Assembly (NCBI RefSeq): GCF_002926065.1
Contig: NZ_PREZ01000002.1
Span: 496,001-560,000, forward strand
Length of the DNA: 64,000 bases
Reading direction: 5' to 3'
Source of the DNA: Jeotgalibacillus proteolyticus
Lineage (GTDB): Bacteria > Bacillota > Bacilli > Bacillales > Jeotgalibacillaceae
The translations under genes were made by a program, and so were the position numbers. Position 1 is the first letter of the stretch. Every line of letters begins with the position of its first letter. Below, piece by piece: positions 1 through 7,295 of the stretch. Under the pieces are notes generated by a model. It searched no databases, was not told the origin of the DNA, and was given only the letters and a program-made list of their open reading frames with translations.

Positions 1-5
1 TCGCT

Positions 6-21
6 GTGACAACGTTTACAA
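6..21 (-). promoter_or_regulatory. Candidate CcpA cre site upstream of ackA
   Basis: Read on the minus strand this is TTGTAAACGTTGTCAC, matching 14 of 16 positions of the cre consensus WTGNAARCGNWWWCAW. It lies downstream of ytxK on the same strand, where Bacillus genomes carry ackA (acetate kinase), which CcpA activates through an upstream cre. ackA itself would be outside the left edge, so the target gene is inferred from synteny. Confidence 0.6.
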
Positions 22-42
22 GCAGAAGTGTTTATTTTCAGA

Positions 43-75
43 AAAAGCGCGCACCGGAATGGGGTGCACGCTTTT
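43..75. terminator. Bidirectional hairpin terminator after ytxK
   Basis: A 13-bp near-perfect stem (43-55 with 63-75, loop 56-62) has A-rich and T-rich flanks. On the minus strand the one mismatch becomes a G-U pair and a T tract follows, fitting termination of ytxK before ackA. Confidence 0.7.
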
Positions 76-149
76 ATTTTTAGAAGAAAATATTTGCTAT
101 TCATTTTAGTGTTCCCTGGAGAAAAACTCTCTAATCCTAAATAAGCAAT

Positions 150-1136
150 TTATCTTTTATTTTCATCCATCCAGAGCTGAATTTTGTTCATCATTGTCTG
201 TACTGCCTGTGCATTGCTAAGCTTTGGCATCTCAGCCAGCAGCACCTGATTGGGTGGATTTACACCCTCTTTTTGCTTCTGAAGAATTAAAATGCTTTTC
301 GCTGACTTTTCATTTTTAAAAAGTGAAGCAGGAAGCGTGATCAGCCCCTGCATATGAGCATGCTTTTGCAGGTATTCATGCAGCTGCGCGGCATATGGAG
401 ACTCAAACAAACCATTAGGCACGAGAAAGAATAAATAACCGCCTTCTTTAACATGCTGTACACTTTGCTCAATAAACAAATGATGGGCATAAGAGTGACC
501 TTCCTTAGCCATTAGCTCATAATCGGCTGCGCGTTCATCATTCGGGTAATAGCCAACCGGCAAATCACTGACAACTGCATCCACAGGATCAATAAATAAA
601 GGCTCAAGTGAATCCTGATTGTATAAATGCAGCGGCTGTTCTGTTAAATTAGCCCCTGCATACGCAAGGCGCACTAATACTTCATCTATCTCAACACCAT
701 GCGTTACCGCTGCCTTACCATTTAACTGGTTCATAATAGCAAGCACCAGATTGCCTGTTCCCAGCGCCGGATCAAGCAGGGTTAATTCTTTTTCGTTCCC
801 CGTAAACTTGTCCAGTAAAAAACCGATAACCATCGCAATTGAATCGGGTGTCATTTGGTGGTTCGGCTGAATGTGCTCCTTCATTCCCTTCAAAATTGCA
901 AGCTGGAAGGCTTTTCTCACATCTTCCTTTTCAAAGCCTTCAAGCGGGTGTTTTTCGTAGGCATTATAGAGCCTTCTCTTTAAAACGTCATCGACTGTTT
1001 CAGGGATTTCTCTGCTGAACCAGTATTCACCACTTTGGGCTAAAGCCTCTAAAAAAGATGTCGCCTGGGCGTCCTGTAATGCGGCTGACGTGTCGTTTAA
1101 CATCGTAAAAATCGTCTCAACCGGAGAATGATTCAT
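150..1136 (-). CDS. ytxK: YtxK, class I SAM-dependent (N6-adenine type) methyltransferase
   Basis: This 328-residue protein has the layout of an N6-adenine DNA methylase-like enzyme. A helical N-terminal part (1-95) is followed by a Rossmann methyltransferase core with SAM motif LLDPALGTGN (about 120-129) and a degenerate catalytic motif DLPVGYY (191-197) in place of NPPY. The start at 1136 is chosen because GGAGGA lies 7 nt upstream; an in-frame ATG 33 bp further upstream has no better site. In Bacillus it sits next to ackA. The substrate is unknown, and no restriction endonuclease or specificity subunit is nearby, so a housekeeping role is likelier than restriction-modification. Confidence 0.85.
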   Translation of the reverse strand: MNHSPVETIFTMLNDTSAALQDAQATSFLEALAQSGEYWFSREIPETVDDVLKRRLYNAYEKHPLEGFEKEDVRKAFQLAILKGMKEHIQPNHQMTPDSIAMVIGFLLDKFTGNEKELTLLDPALGTGNLVLAIMNQLNGKAAVTHGVEIDEVLVRLAYAGANLTEQPLHLYNQDSLEPLFIDPVDAVVSDLPVGYYPNDERAADYELMAKEGHSYAHHLFIEQSVQHVKEGGYLFFLVPNGLFESPYAAQLHEYLQKHAHMQGLITLPASLFKNEKSAKSILILQKQKEGVNPPNQVLLAEMPKLSNAQAVQTMMNKIQLWMDENKR

Positions 1137-1307
1137 TCCGTATACTCCTCCTGTCCTTAATCTCAACACCCCATTTTACCCGCTTTCCTGAAAAAAAGAA
1201 AGAAAAGGCTCATAAGATGATTTATTGGCCCCTCTCATTATCTGACCATGGTATAAGTATTCACTCATAACATATTTTTTTCGAAGCAGTTTATAAGTTA
1301 CCTTAGA

Positions 1308-1430
1308 TTGATTGAAGCGGAAGGGGCTGACTCCTGCGGGAAGAAGCGGGAAGGCTGAGATCCACTTGCGTTAGCAAGTTAGCTCAGCTCCCGCCCCGCG
1401 GAAAGCATGCCCCTGCAGTGGAAATCAATA
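1308..1430. repeat. Bacillaceae-type intergenic repeat, copy 1
   Basis: This GC-rich segment lies in the 410-bp gap between ytxK and tpx and has no coding potential. It shares with 35668-35790 (opposite orientation) an identical 28-bp core at 1356-1383 containing the hairpin ACTTGC-GTTA-GCAAGT, plus the flanking blocks GACTCCTGCGGGA and GTGGAAA or GCGGAAAGC. Such sequences recur in intergenic regions of Bacillaceae genomes, from memory and not checked. No transposase is present. The rest of the gap, 1137-1307 and 1431-1507, is AT-rich with nothing recognisable. Confidence 0.8.
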
Positions 1431-1507
1431 CGCCACATTAAGAGGCATTCACTCAACCTAACTTCAATTTAAAAAAGTAAATAAAGATACTCGTGAGTGA
1501 TCAAATC

Positions 1508-1542
1508 AAAAAACCCGGCTAAGCATAATGCTTAAACCGGGA
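1508..1542 (-). terminator. tpx terminator
   Basis: On the minus strand a CCCGG...CCGGG stem-loop (1515-1542) is followed by a run of Ts, just after the tpx stop codon. Confidence 0.85.
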
Positions 1543-1547
1543 ATACT

Positions 1548-2048
1548 TTATTTTGCTGACTTAGCTGCATCGACTGCAGCTGCGTAGTCTGGATGATTTG
1601 TTGCTTCTTTTACATACTCTACATAGGTTACAGTATCGCTTGAATCAACAACGAACACGGCGCGTGCAAGAAGTCTCAGCTCTTCAATCGCTACACCATA
1701 CGCTTTTCCAAAGGAAAGATCGCGGTGGTCGGAAACCGTTTGAACATTTTCGATTCCGTTGTCCCCGCACCAGCGGCGCTGAGCAAATGGAAGATCAACC
1801 GAAACCGTCAAGATCTTCGTATTTCCAAGTTCTGCTGCTTCTTCGTTAAAACGGCGTGTCTGTGCGTCACAAACGCCTGTGTCGAGGGAAGGAACGACAC
1901 TGATAATTCTTACCTGCCCTTTAGAATCCTGTAATGAAACAGGAGACAGATCATTTGCCAGTACAGTAAAGTCAGGTGCCTTGTCTCCAACTTTCACTTC
2001 TGACCCAAGCAATGTTACCGGATTTTCCTTAAAGGTTATCGCTGCCAT
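1548..2048 (-). CDS. tpx: Thiol peroxidase Tpx (atypical 2-Cys peroxiredoxin)
   Basis: The protein reduces H2O2 and alkyl hydroperoxides with electrons from thioredoxin. It has 166 residues, the normal family length. The peroxidatic Cys60 lies in LDTGVCDAQ with the conserved Thr two residues before it. The resolving Cys94 lies in RRWCGDNG, the 34-residue spacing typical of Tpx. The start at 2048 gives AGGAGG 9 nt upstream; the ATG 9 bp further upstream overlaps the ribosome binding site. A sigma-A promoter directly precedes it and a terminator follows, so it is probably monocistronic although co-directional with ytfJ. Confidence 0.95.
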   Translation of the reverse strand: MAAITFKENPVTLLGSEVKVGDKAPDFTVLANDLSPVSLQDSKGQVRIISVVPSLDTGVCDAQTRRFNEEAAELGNTKILTVSVDLPFAQRRWCGDNGIENVQTVSDHRDLSFGKAYGVAIEELRLLARAVFVVDSSDTVTYVEYVKEATNHPDYAAAVDAAKSAK

Positions 2049-2084
2049 TTTTATCATCCTCCTCTATGTATGACTCTCTAGTTC

Positions 2085-2113
2085 ATCATACTTATAGGGG
2101 GAGTGTTAATCAA
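2085..2113 (-). promoter_or_regulatory. Sigma-A promoter of tpx
   Basis: On the minus strand TTGATT (2108-2113) is separated by 17 nt from TATGAT (2085-2090), about 37 nt upstream of the tpx start codon. Confidence 0.65.
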
Positions 2114-2133
2114 CTAATAAGCAGGAGAAACGA

Positions 2134-2562
2134 TTACTGATAACGCTGACTGTCGTCAGAATAATGCTTCTGATTTCCCTGGTTCCATTGCTGCTGGATT
2201 TTAGAAATTGCTCCAGGCGCCAAATCCATCAGTTTTTCAAGCAAATGGGTTCCATCATTAAGATGGTGCATTCTGACTCCTTCTTTCCCCACGATTAAAA
2301 AAGCGATAGGTGTAATCGAAACACCTCCGCCGCTTCCTCCTCCAAAAGGATGTAAAGAGCTGCCTGAATTCATATCCATCGAATCCATTTCAGATTGATA
2401 ATCACTTCCGCCGGTCGCAAATCCAAAACGAACTTTTGACACCGTCATAATCGTTGTTCCATCATGTGTTTCGACGGGTTCACCGATAATTGTATTTACA
2501 TCAACCATTTCTTTTAACTGTTCCATTGCAGTGGACATAAGTCCTTCAATAGGATGTTCCAT
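2134..2562 (-). CDS. ytfJ: YtfJ, GerW family sporulation protein
   Basis: A 142-residue protein of the GerW/YtfJ family. It opens with EHPIEGLMSTAMEQLKEMVD, ends in a short hydrophilic tail, and carries the glycine-rich patch FGGGSGGGVSITPIAFLIV (about 73-91). In Bacillus the family is made in the forespore and is needed for efficient germination; the molecular activity is unclear. The ATG at 2562 lies inside the last codons of ytfI (17-bp overlap) with GGTGAGG close upstream, so translation is probably coupled to ytfI. A GTG 9 bp further upstream is the alternative start. Confidence 0.88.
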   Translation of the reverse strand: MEHPIEGLMSTAMEQLKEMVDVNTIIGEPVETHDGTTIMTVSKVRFGFATGGSDYQSEMDSMDMNSGSSLHPFGGGSGGGVSITPIAFLIVGKEGVRMHHLNDGTHLLEKLMDLAPGAISKIQQQWNQGNQKHYSDDSQRYQ

Positions 2563-3199
2563 GAACCTCACCAGCCTTTAAATTTTTTGACATTCTGCGA
2601 TCAAGAAACAATCGGATGCCGATTTTCATAAGGTGCCCAAAACGGATGGAGGCTATGCATGTTGCAGTCATTTTAAAGGCTTTAAAGCCGTACAGCGGAA
2701 CAACTTTGTGCACCGGCCTGCAATTAATGGAGACCTTCTTTGCAAGAAAGGTCCGGAGAAAGCTTTGCAGCATCCAGATCAAGGAGCTCGAATAAGCTGT
2801 CATATCCGCCTGGCCTGTTCCAAGCCGAATATCTGTAGTAAGCTGTTCGATTCTAATTCCTGACCATAAACGGTTAAGATGTATTTTTGCATCATGGTAC
2901 GTTTTTAAAAATTTTTGATACCTTACTTGCAAATGACCCGCATCGTCTGACGTGAATGTTTTGTTCTCACTTTTTGAAGTCTTCATGTCTGAAGTATTAT
3001 AGCTAAGCCCTAATCCTTCTTTCTTAATTAGCGGGACCATCAGCTCCTTATTAATCAATCCATTAAATAGCTTTACAGTGATTTCCACCCGGTCATTATG
3101 GCCTGTTTTTCTGAAGGAGATGGAGACTGTTATTTTTGAAAAATAAATATAAAAAAGAACACTGCAAATGAACGCGCCAATAACAGCCAGAACCCACAT
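2546..3199 (-). CDS. ytfI: YtfI, DUF2953 membrane-anchored protein
   Basis: A 217-residue protein with one N-terminal membrane helix (about 1-22, WVLAVIGAFICSVLFYIYF) and a basic, beta-rich remainder, the pattern of the DUF2953 family. Function is unknown. It is always paired with ytfJ in Bacillus and here overlaps it by 17 bp, which suggests a sporulation-linked operon. AGGAGG lies 7 nt before the start. A terminator separates it from yteJ upstream. Confidence 0.82.
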   Translation of the reverse strand: MWVLAVIGAFICSVLFYIYFSKITVSISFRKTGHNDRVEITVKLFNGLINKELMVPLIKKEGLGLSYNTSDMKTSKSENKTFTSDDAGHLQVRYQKFLKTYHDAKIHLNRLWSGIRIEQLTTDIRLGTGQADMTAYSSSLIWMLQSFLRTFLAKKVSINCRPVHKVVPLYGFKAFKMTATCIASIRFGHLMKIGIRLFLDRRMSKNLKAGEVHGTSY

Positions 3200-3241
3200 C
3201 CCGATTCCTCCTTTTGTTTTTCCCTATTATGTCCAACAAGC

Positions 3242-3275
3242 ACAAAAAAAACCTGCTTTATCAATAGCAGGTTCA
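3242..3275 (-). terminator. yteJ terminator
   Basis: On the minus strand the stem AACCTGCT/AGCAGGTT (3250-3273) is followed by eight Ts, just after the yteJ stop. Confidence 0.85.
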
Positions 3276-3291
3276 ATATCTTTATAATTGT

Positions 3292-3879
3292 TTAGTAAAT
3301 CATCTGTGTCTGTTCAGGCTCTTTAACAGTTACAAGAGTACGCTCATGTATGACAGAGGTATCCGCTATGAAGTCATGGATGCCCTGCTTCTTTGGCGTA
3401 AAACCGACGATGGCATATAAAAAAATGAGGACAGGAAAGCTAAAAATCGAAATTCCCGTATGAAGATACCGACCGATCAGCTCTCTGAAAATAACGGCAG
3501 ACCAGCTTAATTGGGCATTGCCCAAAGAAACTACCTTAAGACCAAACACCATTTTTCCAAGCGTCTGCTGAAAAAACTTTGTCATAAGAACAAAATAAGC
3601 AAAAAACGTAATGCTCGTCGCAATACCGAGAGGACTTATAAAACCTGAACTTTCAATACCAATCAATGAAAAAAACGGTCTGATCAATACATTATTGATA
3701 GCTGCAATTACAATAACATCGAATAGGTAAGCCCATACTCTCATCCAAAAACCGCTGTAGTGCAGGGCGGTTACTGGGCGTTCCGGCTGATAAACCGGTT
3801 TTTTTGGCTGGACTTCTTCTGTTTCCGTCTGCTCATTCAAAGGGGCAGACGTTTCGAATGATGCCTGTTCTTTATCCAA
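3292..3879 (-). CDS. yteJ: YteJ, RDD family membrane protein
   Basis: A 195-residue RDD-family protein. A hydrophilic N-terminus (1-42) precedes the RDD domain with helices around 50-72, 85-105 and 135-160, with Arg-47 and Asp-54 in the pattern the family is named for. It is paired with sppA, as in B. subtilis, where YteJ together with SppA is linked to resistance to lantibiotics; the same partnership is inferred here. Translation appears to start at TTG (3879), with AAAGGAGGG 8 nt upstream. It lies only 14 bp after sppA in the same direction, so the two form an operon ended by the terminator at 3242-3275. Confidence 0.87.
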   Translation of the reverse strand: MDKEQASFETSAPLNEQTETEEVQPKKPVYQPERPVTALHYSGFWMRVWAYLFDVIVIAAINNVLIRPFFSLIGIESSGFISPLGIATSITFFAYFVLMTKFFQQTLGKMVFGLKVVSLGNAQLSWSAVIFRELIGRYLHTGISIFSFPVLIFLYAIVGFTPKKQGIHDFIADTSVIHERTLVTVKEPEQTQMIY

Positions 3880-3893
3880 ATCTGCTCCCTCCT

Positions 3894-4889
3894 TTATTCA
3901 GCATATAAGTACATTGGGCGGGGTCCGCCGACTTTGTTTACTAACTCTGAAAAGACCTGTCCTTCAAGACCTCCAAATAGCTTTTGGGCCTGAAAGGTAA
4001 ACAATGATTCCCAGCTGTTTGGCATAGTGTAGTTAATAACTTGTGCATTTTCAAGGTCAAAATCTTCCTTGACCCCGGCAATAACATCTTCTTCATAGCC
4101 GAACTCATCAATCAAATCCAGCTCTAGCGCCTGAATTCCATTGTAGATGCGTCCGTCAGCTATTTCACGTACCCGTTCTTCCGGCAGGCCGCGTCCGTTG
4201 GCAATAACTTCTACAAAACCGTTATAGGAATCATCCAATATGCTTTGTACAATATCAAGATCCTCCTGCCTTACTTCCTCGGTAGGGCTTAGCATATCTT
4301 TGAATTCACCTGAAGTTACGGTTACAAATTCGATGCCGTACTCATCTGCCAGTCTGCTAAAATTTAAGCTCTGAAGAATAACACCTAATGAGCCAGTCAT
4401 CGTTTCCTTGCTGGCAAAGATTTTATCTGCTGGCGCAGAAACATAATAGCCTCCGGAAGTTGCCTGTGCTCCCATTGATACATAGATCGGCTTTTCCGTT
4501 TCTTCTTTAATTTCAAGAAGCTTATCATGGATTTGCGCACTTTCCACCACTCCGCCGCCTGGGGTATTTACGCTTAAGACGACCGCTTTAATTGTATCGT
4601 CCTGTTTAATCTGGTTTAACTGGTTCATAAAATGAGTATGATTGTACCCTGTTCCGGCAAGTAGACCTCCCTGCTCACCTGTGTCCTGAATGGTGCCGTT
4701 CAAGTCAATTACTGCAATTCGTTCAGATGTGCTTCCCGGCTCCATTACTACCTCAGGCAAGCCTTCATTTTCACTCGATGTAAATTGGTCAAAATCCATT
4801 GTTAAAGCAGTGGTTGCTATATTTACAATAATGGATACAGCAAATAATGCAGCAGCAATCCCCAATGCTATCCACCTTTTTGCGGACAT
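3894..4889 (-). CDS. sppA: Signal peptide peptidase SppA
   Basis: A membrane-anchored serine protease of the S49 family that degrades cleaved signal peptides. It has 331 residues, the short Gram-positive form. An N-terminal membrane helix (about 5-29) is followed by the ClpP-like fold. The catalytic Ser145 lies in QATSGGYY and Lys197 in SGEFKDML, matching the Ser-Lys dyad spacing of B. subtilis SppA. AAGGAGG lies 8 nt before the ATG. It is first gene of the sppA-yteJ operon and divergent from nadK2. Confidence 0.94.
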   Translation of the reverse strand: MSAKRWIALGIAAALFAVSIIVNIATTALTMDFDQFTSSENEGLPEVVMEPGSTSERIAVIDLNGTIQDTGEQGGLLAGTGYNHTHFMNQLNQIKQDDTIKAVVLSVNTPGGGVVESAQIHDKLLEIKEETEKPIYVSMGAQATSGGYYVSAPADKIFASKETMTGSLGVILQSLNFSRLADEYGIEFVTVTSGEFKDMLSPTEEVRQEDLDIVQSILDDSYNGFVEVIANGRGLPEERVREIADGRIYNGIQALELDLIDEFGYEEDVIAGVKEDFDLENAQVINYTMPNSWESLFTFQAQKLFGGLEGQVFSELVNKVGGPRPMYLYAE

Positions 4890-5090
4890 GTAACATTCCT
4901 CCTTTAATCTCTTCTCTTTCTTGTACGGTTCTGTTTTGGATATGTTTCATTTCATGGTACACTTTATACGTGTTCCTTATGTATAAGTCAGGATCATGCT
5001 TTCCTTTTATCCAAAAAAAGAAAGAAACAAGCCTTACATATTGTACCAAACTATGGTGAAAAGAAACAATGCTACCTGGAGGTTTTACAA

Positions 5091-5891
5091 ATGGAAAAAC
5101 GTCGCAATATGTATTTTTATGCGAGAAAAGATGAAAAAACAAAGGAGCAGGTCCTTACATTAAGTGATCTTGCTGAACGCTATGGGTTTACAGTTGTAAA
5201 AGATTTTAAACAGGCTAATATTATTGTATCAGTTGGAGGAGACGGCGCTTTTTTACAGGCTGTAAGAAAAACAGGGTTTCGCCAGGACTGCCTCTATGCA
5301 GGTATTGCAACATCCGTCAGCAGAAGTCTGTACTGTGATTTTCACATTGACGATGTTTCAGCCATGATTGAAGCGATGACAAATGAGCAGATTGAAGTAC
5401 GAAAATATCCCACTGTTCAGGTAACGGTTGATGGGGAAACTAATTTTCTTTGTCTGAATGAATTCAGCATTCGTACAGGAATTGTTAAAACTTTTGTTAT
5501 GGATGTCTTTATTGACAATTTACACTTTGAAACTTTCCGGGGAGACGGTATGATCATTTCCACTCCTACAGGAAGCTCAGCCTACAGCAAATCTGTTGGG
5601 GGCGCTGTAGTTGACCCGATGCTTCCTTGTCTTCAGGTCAGTGAGCTTGCTTCACTGAATAATAACCGATACCGCTCTCTCGGTTCATCTTTTATTTTAA
5701 GCGGTGAGCGTAAACTGAAGCTTGTCGTTACACAGGATGGAAATGACTATCCGGTAATGGGCCTTGACAATGAAGCTCTTGGCATCAGCCATGTAAAAGA
5801 AGTCGACCTGATGCTTAGTGATAATATCGTCAAAACAGTTAAACTGAAGGACAATTCCTTCTGGGAAAAAGTAAAGAGAACATTTCTGTAA
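5091..5891 (+). CDS. nadK2: NAD kinase 2 (YtdI/PpnK)
   Basis: It phosphorylates NAD to NADP using ATP or polyphosphate. The 266-residue protein has the family signature GGDG at 49-52, the NE motif in CLNEFSIR, and the NAD-binding TPTGSSAYSKS segment. The C-terminus DNSFWEKVKRTFL is typical of the second Bacillus NAD kinase, encoded beside sppA. GGAGG lies 8 nt before the ATG. It is transcribed alone and ends at a strong palindromic terminator shared with the convergent rarD. Confidence 0.94.
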   Translation: MEKRRNMYFYARKDEKTKEQVLTLSDLAERYGFTVVKDFKQANIIVSVGGDGAFLQAVRKTGFRQDCLYAGIATSVSRSLYCDFHIDDVSAMIEAMTNEQIEVRKYPTVQVTVDGETNFLCLNEFSIRTGIVKTFVMDVFIDNLHFETFRGDGMIISTPTGSSAYSKSVGGAVVDPMLPCLQVSELASLNNNRYRSLGSSFILSGERKLKLVVTQDGNDYPVMGLDNEALGISHVKEVDLMLSDNIVKTVKLKDNSFWEKVKRTFL

Positions 5892-5947
5892 AAAAATGGA
5901 TTGTGCAGATATCAGGCTTAGCCTGACTGTCTGACAATCCATTTTTT
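5889..5947. terminator. Bidirectional terminator between nadK2 and rarD
   Basis: The outer arms AAAAAATGGATTGT and ACAATCCATTTTTT are perfectly complementary with a second small stem (CAGGC/GCCTG) inside. It lies between convergent genes. Confidence 0.85.
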
Positions 5948-5959
5948 ATTAAGCTTACA

Positions 5960-6883
5960 TTAGTGGCTGTGCGCTTTTTTAATTCTTTTTGGTCTGGCAA
6001 GATACCATTTTGAACGCGAGAAAGTAAATAAAGTCAGGCTTGCCCAAATAAATAAGAAAGAAATAAGATCAATGAGATCAAATGGTTCTCCGTAAATAAA
6101 AACACCGAGTAAAAGCGTGAGAGTCGGAGCGATATACTGCAGGAACCCCACCATATAAAGCGGGATTTTCTGAGCCCCTTTCGCAAAAAGAAGCAGCGGA
6201 ATGGCCGTAGCTGCCCCTGCGCCAATCAGGAGCAGATCTGTATTCAGACTAATCGAAAACAAAGCAGGACTTCCGCTTCCCGCAAGATACATCATATAAA
6301 GCATGGCAACCGGCATAATTGTAAGTGTCTCAAGCGTCAACCCTATAGCTGGATCAACCTTGATCATTTTTTTAGCTAAACCGTAAAGCCCAAAGGACAT
6401 CGCTAAGGTAAAGGCAATCCAGGGGAAAGCCCCATAAGAAATCGTAATAATCAGGACTCCGATAAGTGCTAAAATAAATGATACCACCTGCGCCTTTGAC
6501 ATCACTTCTTTTAATACAATCACACCCAATAAAACCGAAACAAGCGGATTTATATAATAACCTAAACTTGCTTCAATCATCTGGTTCGAGTTCACTGCCC
6601 AAATGTACACAAACCAATTAATGCTAATTAGTGATGAAGCAACAACTAATGCAAGCAGCCTCTTCTTTTTCTTTATAAGAGATTTGCCTTCTTTCGCAAA
6701 AGCCTTTACATTCCCGGTTGCTAAAAGAAGAACCAGCATAAACCAAAACGACCAAAATACACGATTGGCAAGAATTTCATCTGCATCCACGTGTGCAATA
6801 AACTTCCAATAAATCGGAAGCAGCCCCCATAGCGCATAGGCAAATGCGGTGAAAAATATTCCCTTTTTCTCTTCTGTCTCCAT
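5960..6883 (-). CDS. rarD: RarD, EamA/DMT family permease
   Basis: A 307-residue protein with about ten hydrophobic helices arranged as two EamA repeats. It begins KGIFFTAFAYALWGLLPIYWK and keeps LLANRVFWSFWFM-like and LGYYINPLVSVLLGVIVLKE segments characteristic of RarD (chloramphenicol-sensitive protein). The transported substrate is unknown. The start at 6883 is chosen for GGAG about 6 nt upstream; ATGs 12 and 54 bp further upstream lack good sites. It is not part of the conserved Bacillus order here and is probably a local insertion between nadK2 and ytcJ. Confidence 0.85.
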   Translation of the reverse strand: METEEKKGIFFTAFAYALWGLLPIYWKFIAHVDADEILANRVFWSFWFMLVLLLATGNVKAFAKEGKSLIKKKKRLLALVVASSLISINWFVYIWAVNSNQMIEASLGYYINPLVSVLLGVIVLKEVMSKAQVVSFILALIGVLIITISYGAFPWIAFTLAMSFGLYGLAKKMIKVDPAIGLTLETLTIMPVAMLYMMYLAGSGSPALFSISLNTDLLLIGAGAATAIPLLLFAKGAQKIPLYMVGFLQYIAPTLTLLLGVFIYGEPFDLIDLISFLFIWASLTLFTFSRSKWYLARPKRIKKAHSH

Positions 6884-7061
6884 TTGCTTCTCCATTCCTT
6901 TGATTATCGAAATAAATTTAATTATACGCTTGTACATAAGCGAGATTCAAGAAAAAATTCTTATAAAAAGGCAATATTCTCCTCGTGTTGTTGAAGTCTT
7001 TTCAGGCACCCTAAAAAGGTTCATGTAAAATGGACAAATCCTAAAGACAGGGTGATGAGAT

Positions 7062-7247
7062 ATGAGATTTAATTTTGCCATGAATAAGATACTGCCGATT
7101 ATTTCATCAATAGGTGTAGGTTTAGCCGCTTATCAAATGTTTAGCGGTAACGGCAAGAATATGAACAATATGATTTCTCCGCTTGCTTCGAATTTGATGG
7201 GTTCACAAAATGGAAATGGCAAAAACCAGCGGTACTCATATCAATAA
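7062..7247 (+). CDS. Small hypothetical protein with one hydrophobic segment
   Basis: A 61-residue product. An N-terminal hydrophobic stretch (about 9-25, ILPIISSIGVGLAAYQM) is followed by an Asn/Gly/Ser-rich tail (30-60). GGGTGA lies 6 nt before the ATG and a strong terminator directly follows, so it looks like a complete small transcription unit. The family is not recognised. The hydrophobic start plus polar tail resembles small DUF3918-like Bacillus proteins, but I could not confirm this. Confidence 0.6.
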   Translation: MRFNFAMNKILPIISSIGVGLAAYQMFSGNGKNMNNMISPLASNLMGSQNGNGKNQRYSYQ

Positions 7248-7260
7248 ACACTCTGTCCTG

Positions 7261-7294
7261 AAAAAATCCCGGAGACCTATCTCCGGGATTTTTC
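7261..7294. terminator. Terminator between small ORF and ytcJ
   Basis: The stem AAAATCCCGGAGA/TCTCCGGGATTTTT serves the small plus-strand gene and the convergent ytcJ. Confidence 0.85.
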
Positions 7295-7295
7295 T

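Noticed and set aside
150-1136. ytxK as part of a restriction-modification system
   Set aside because: There is no endonuclease or specificity gene nearby, the catalytic motif is degenerate and the gene is a syntenic housekeeping neighbour of ackA.
4789-5142. 117-codon minus-strand frame overlapping the start of sppA
   Set aside because: It overlaps the sppA signal anchor in another frame and the nadK2 start; composition is not protein-like.
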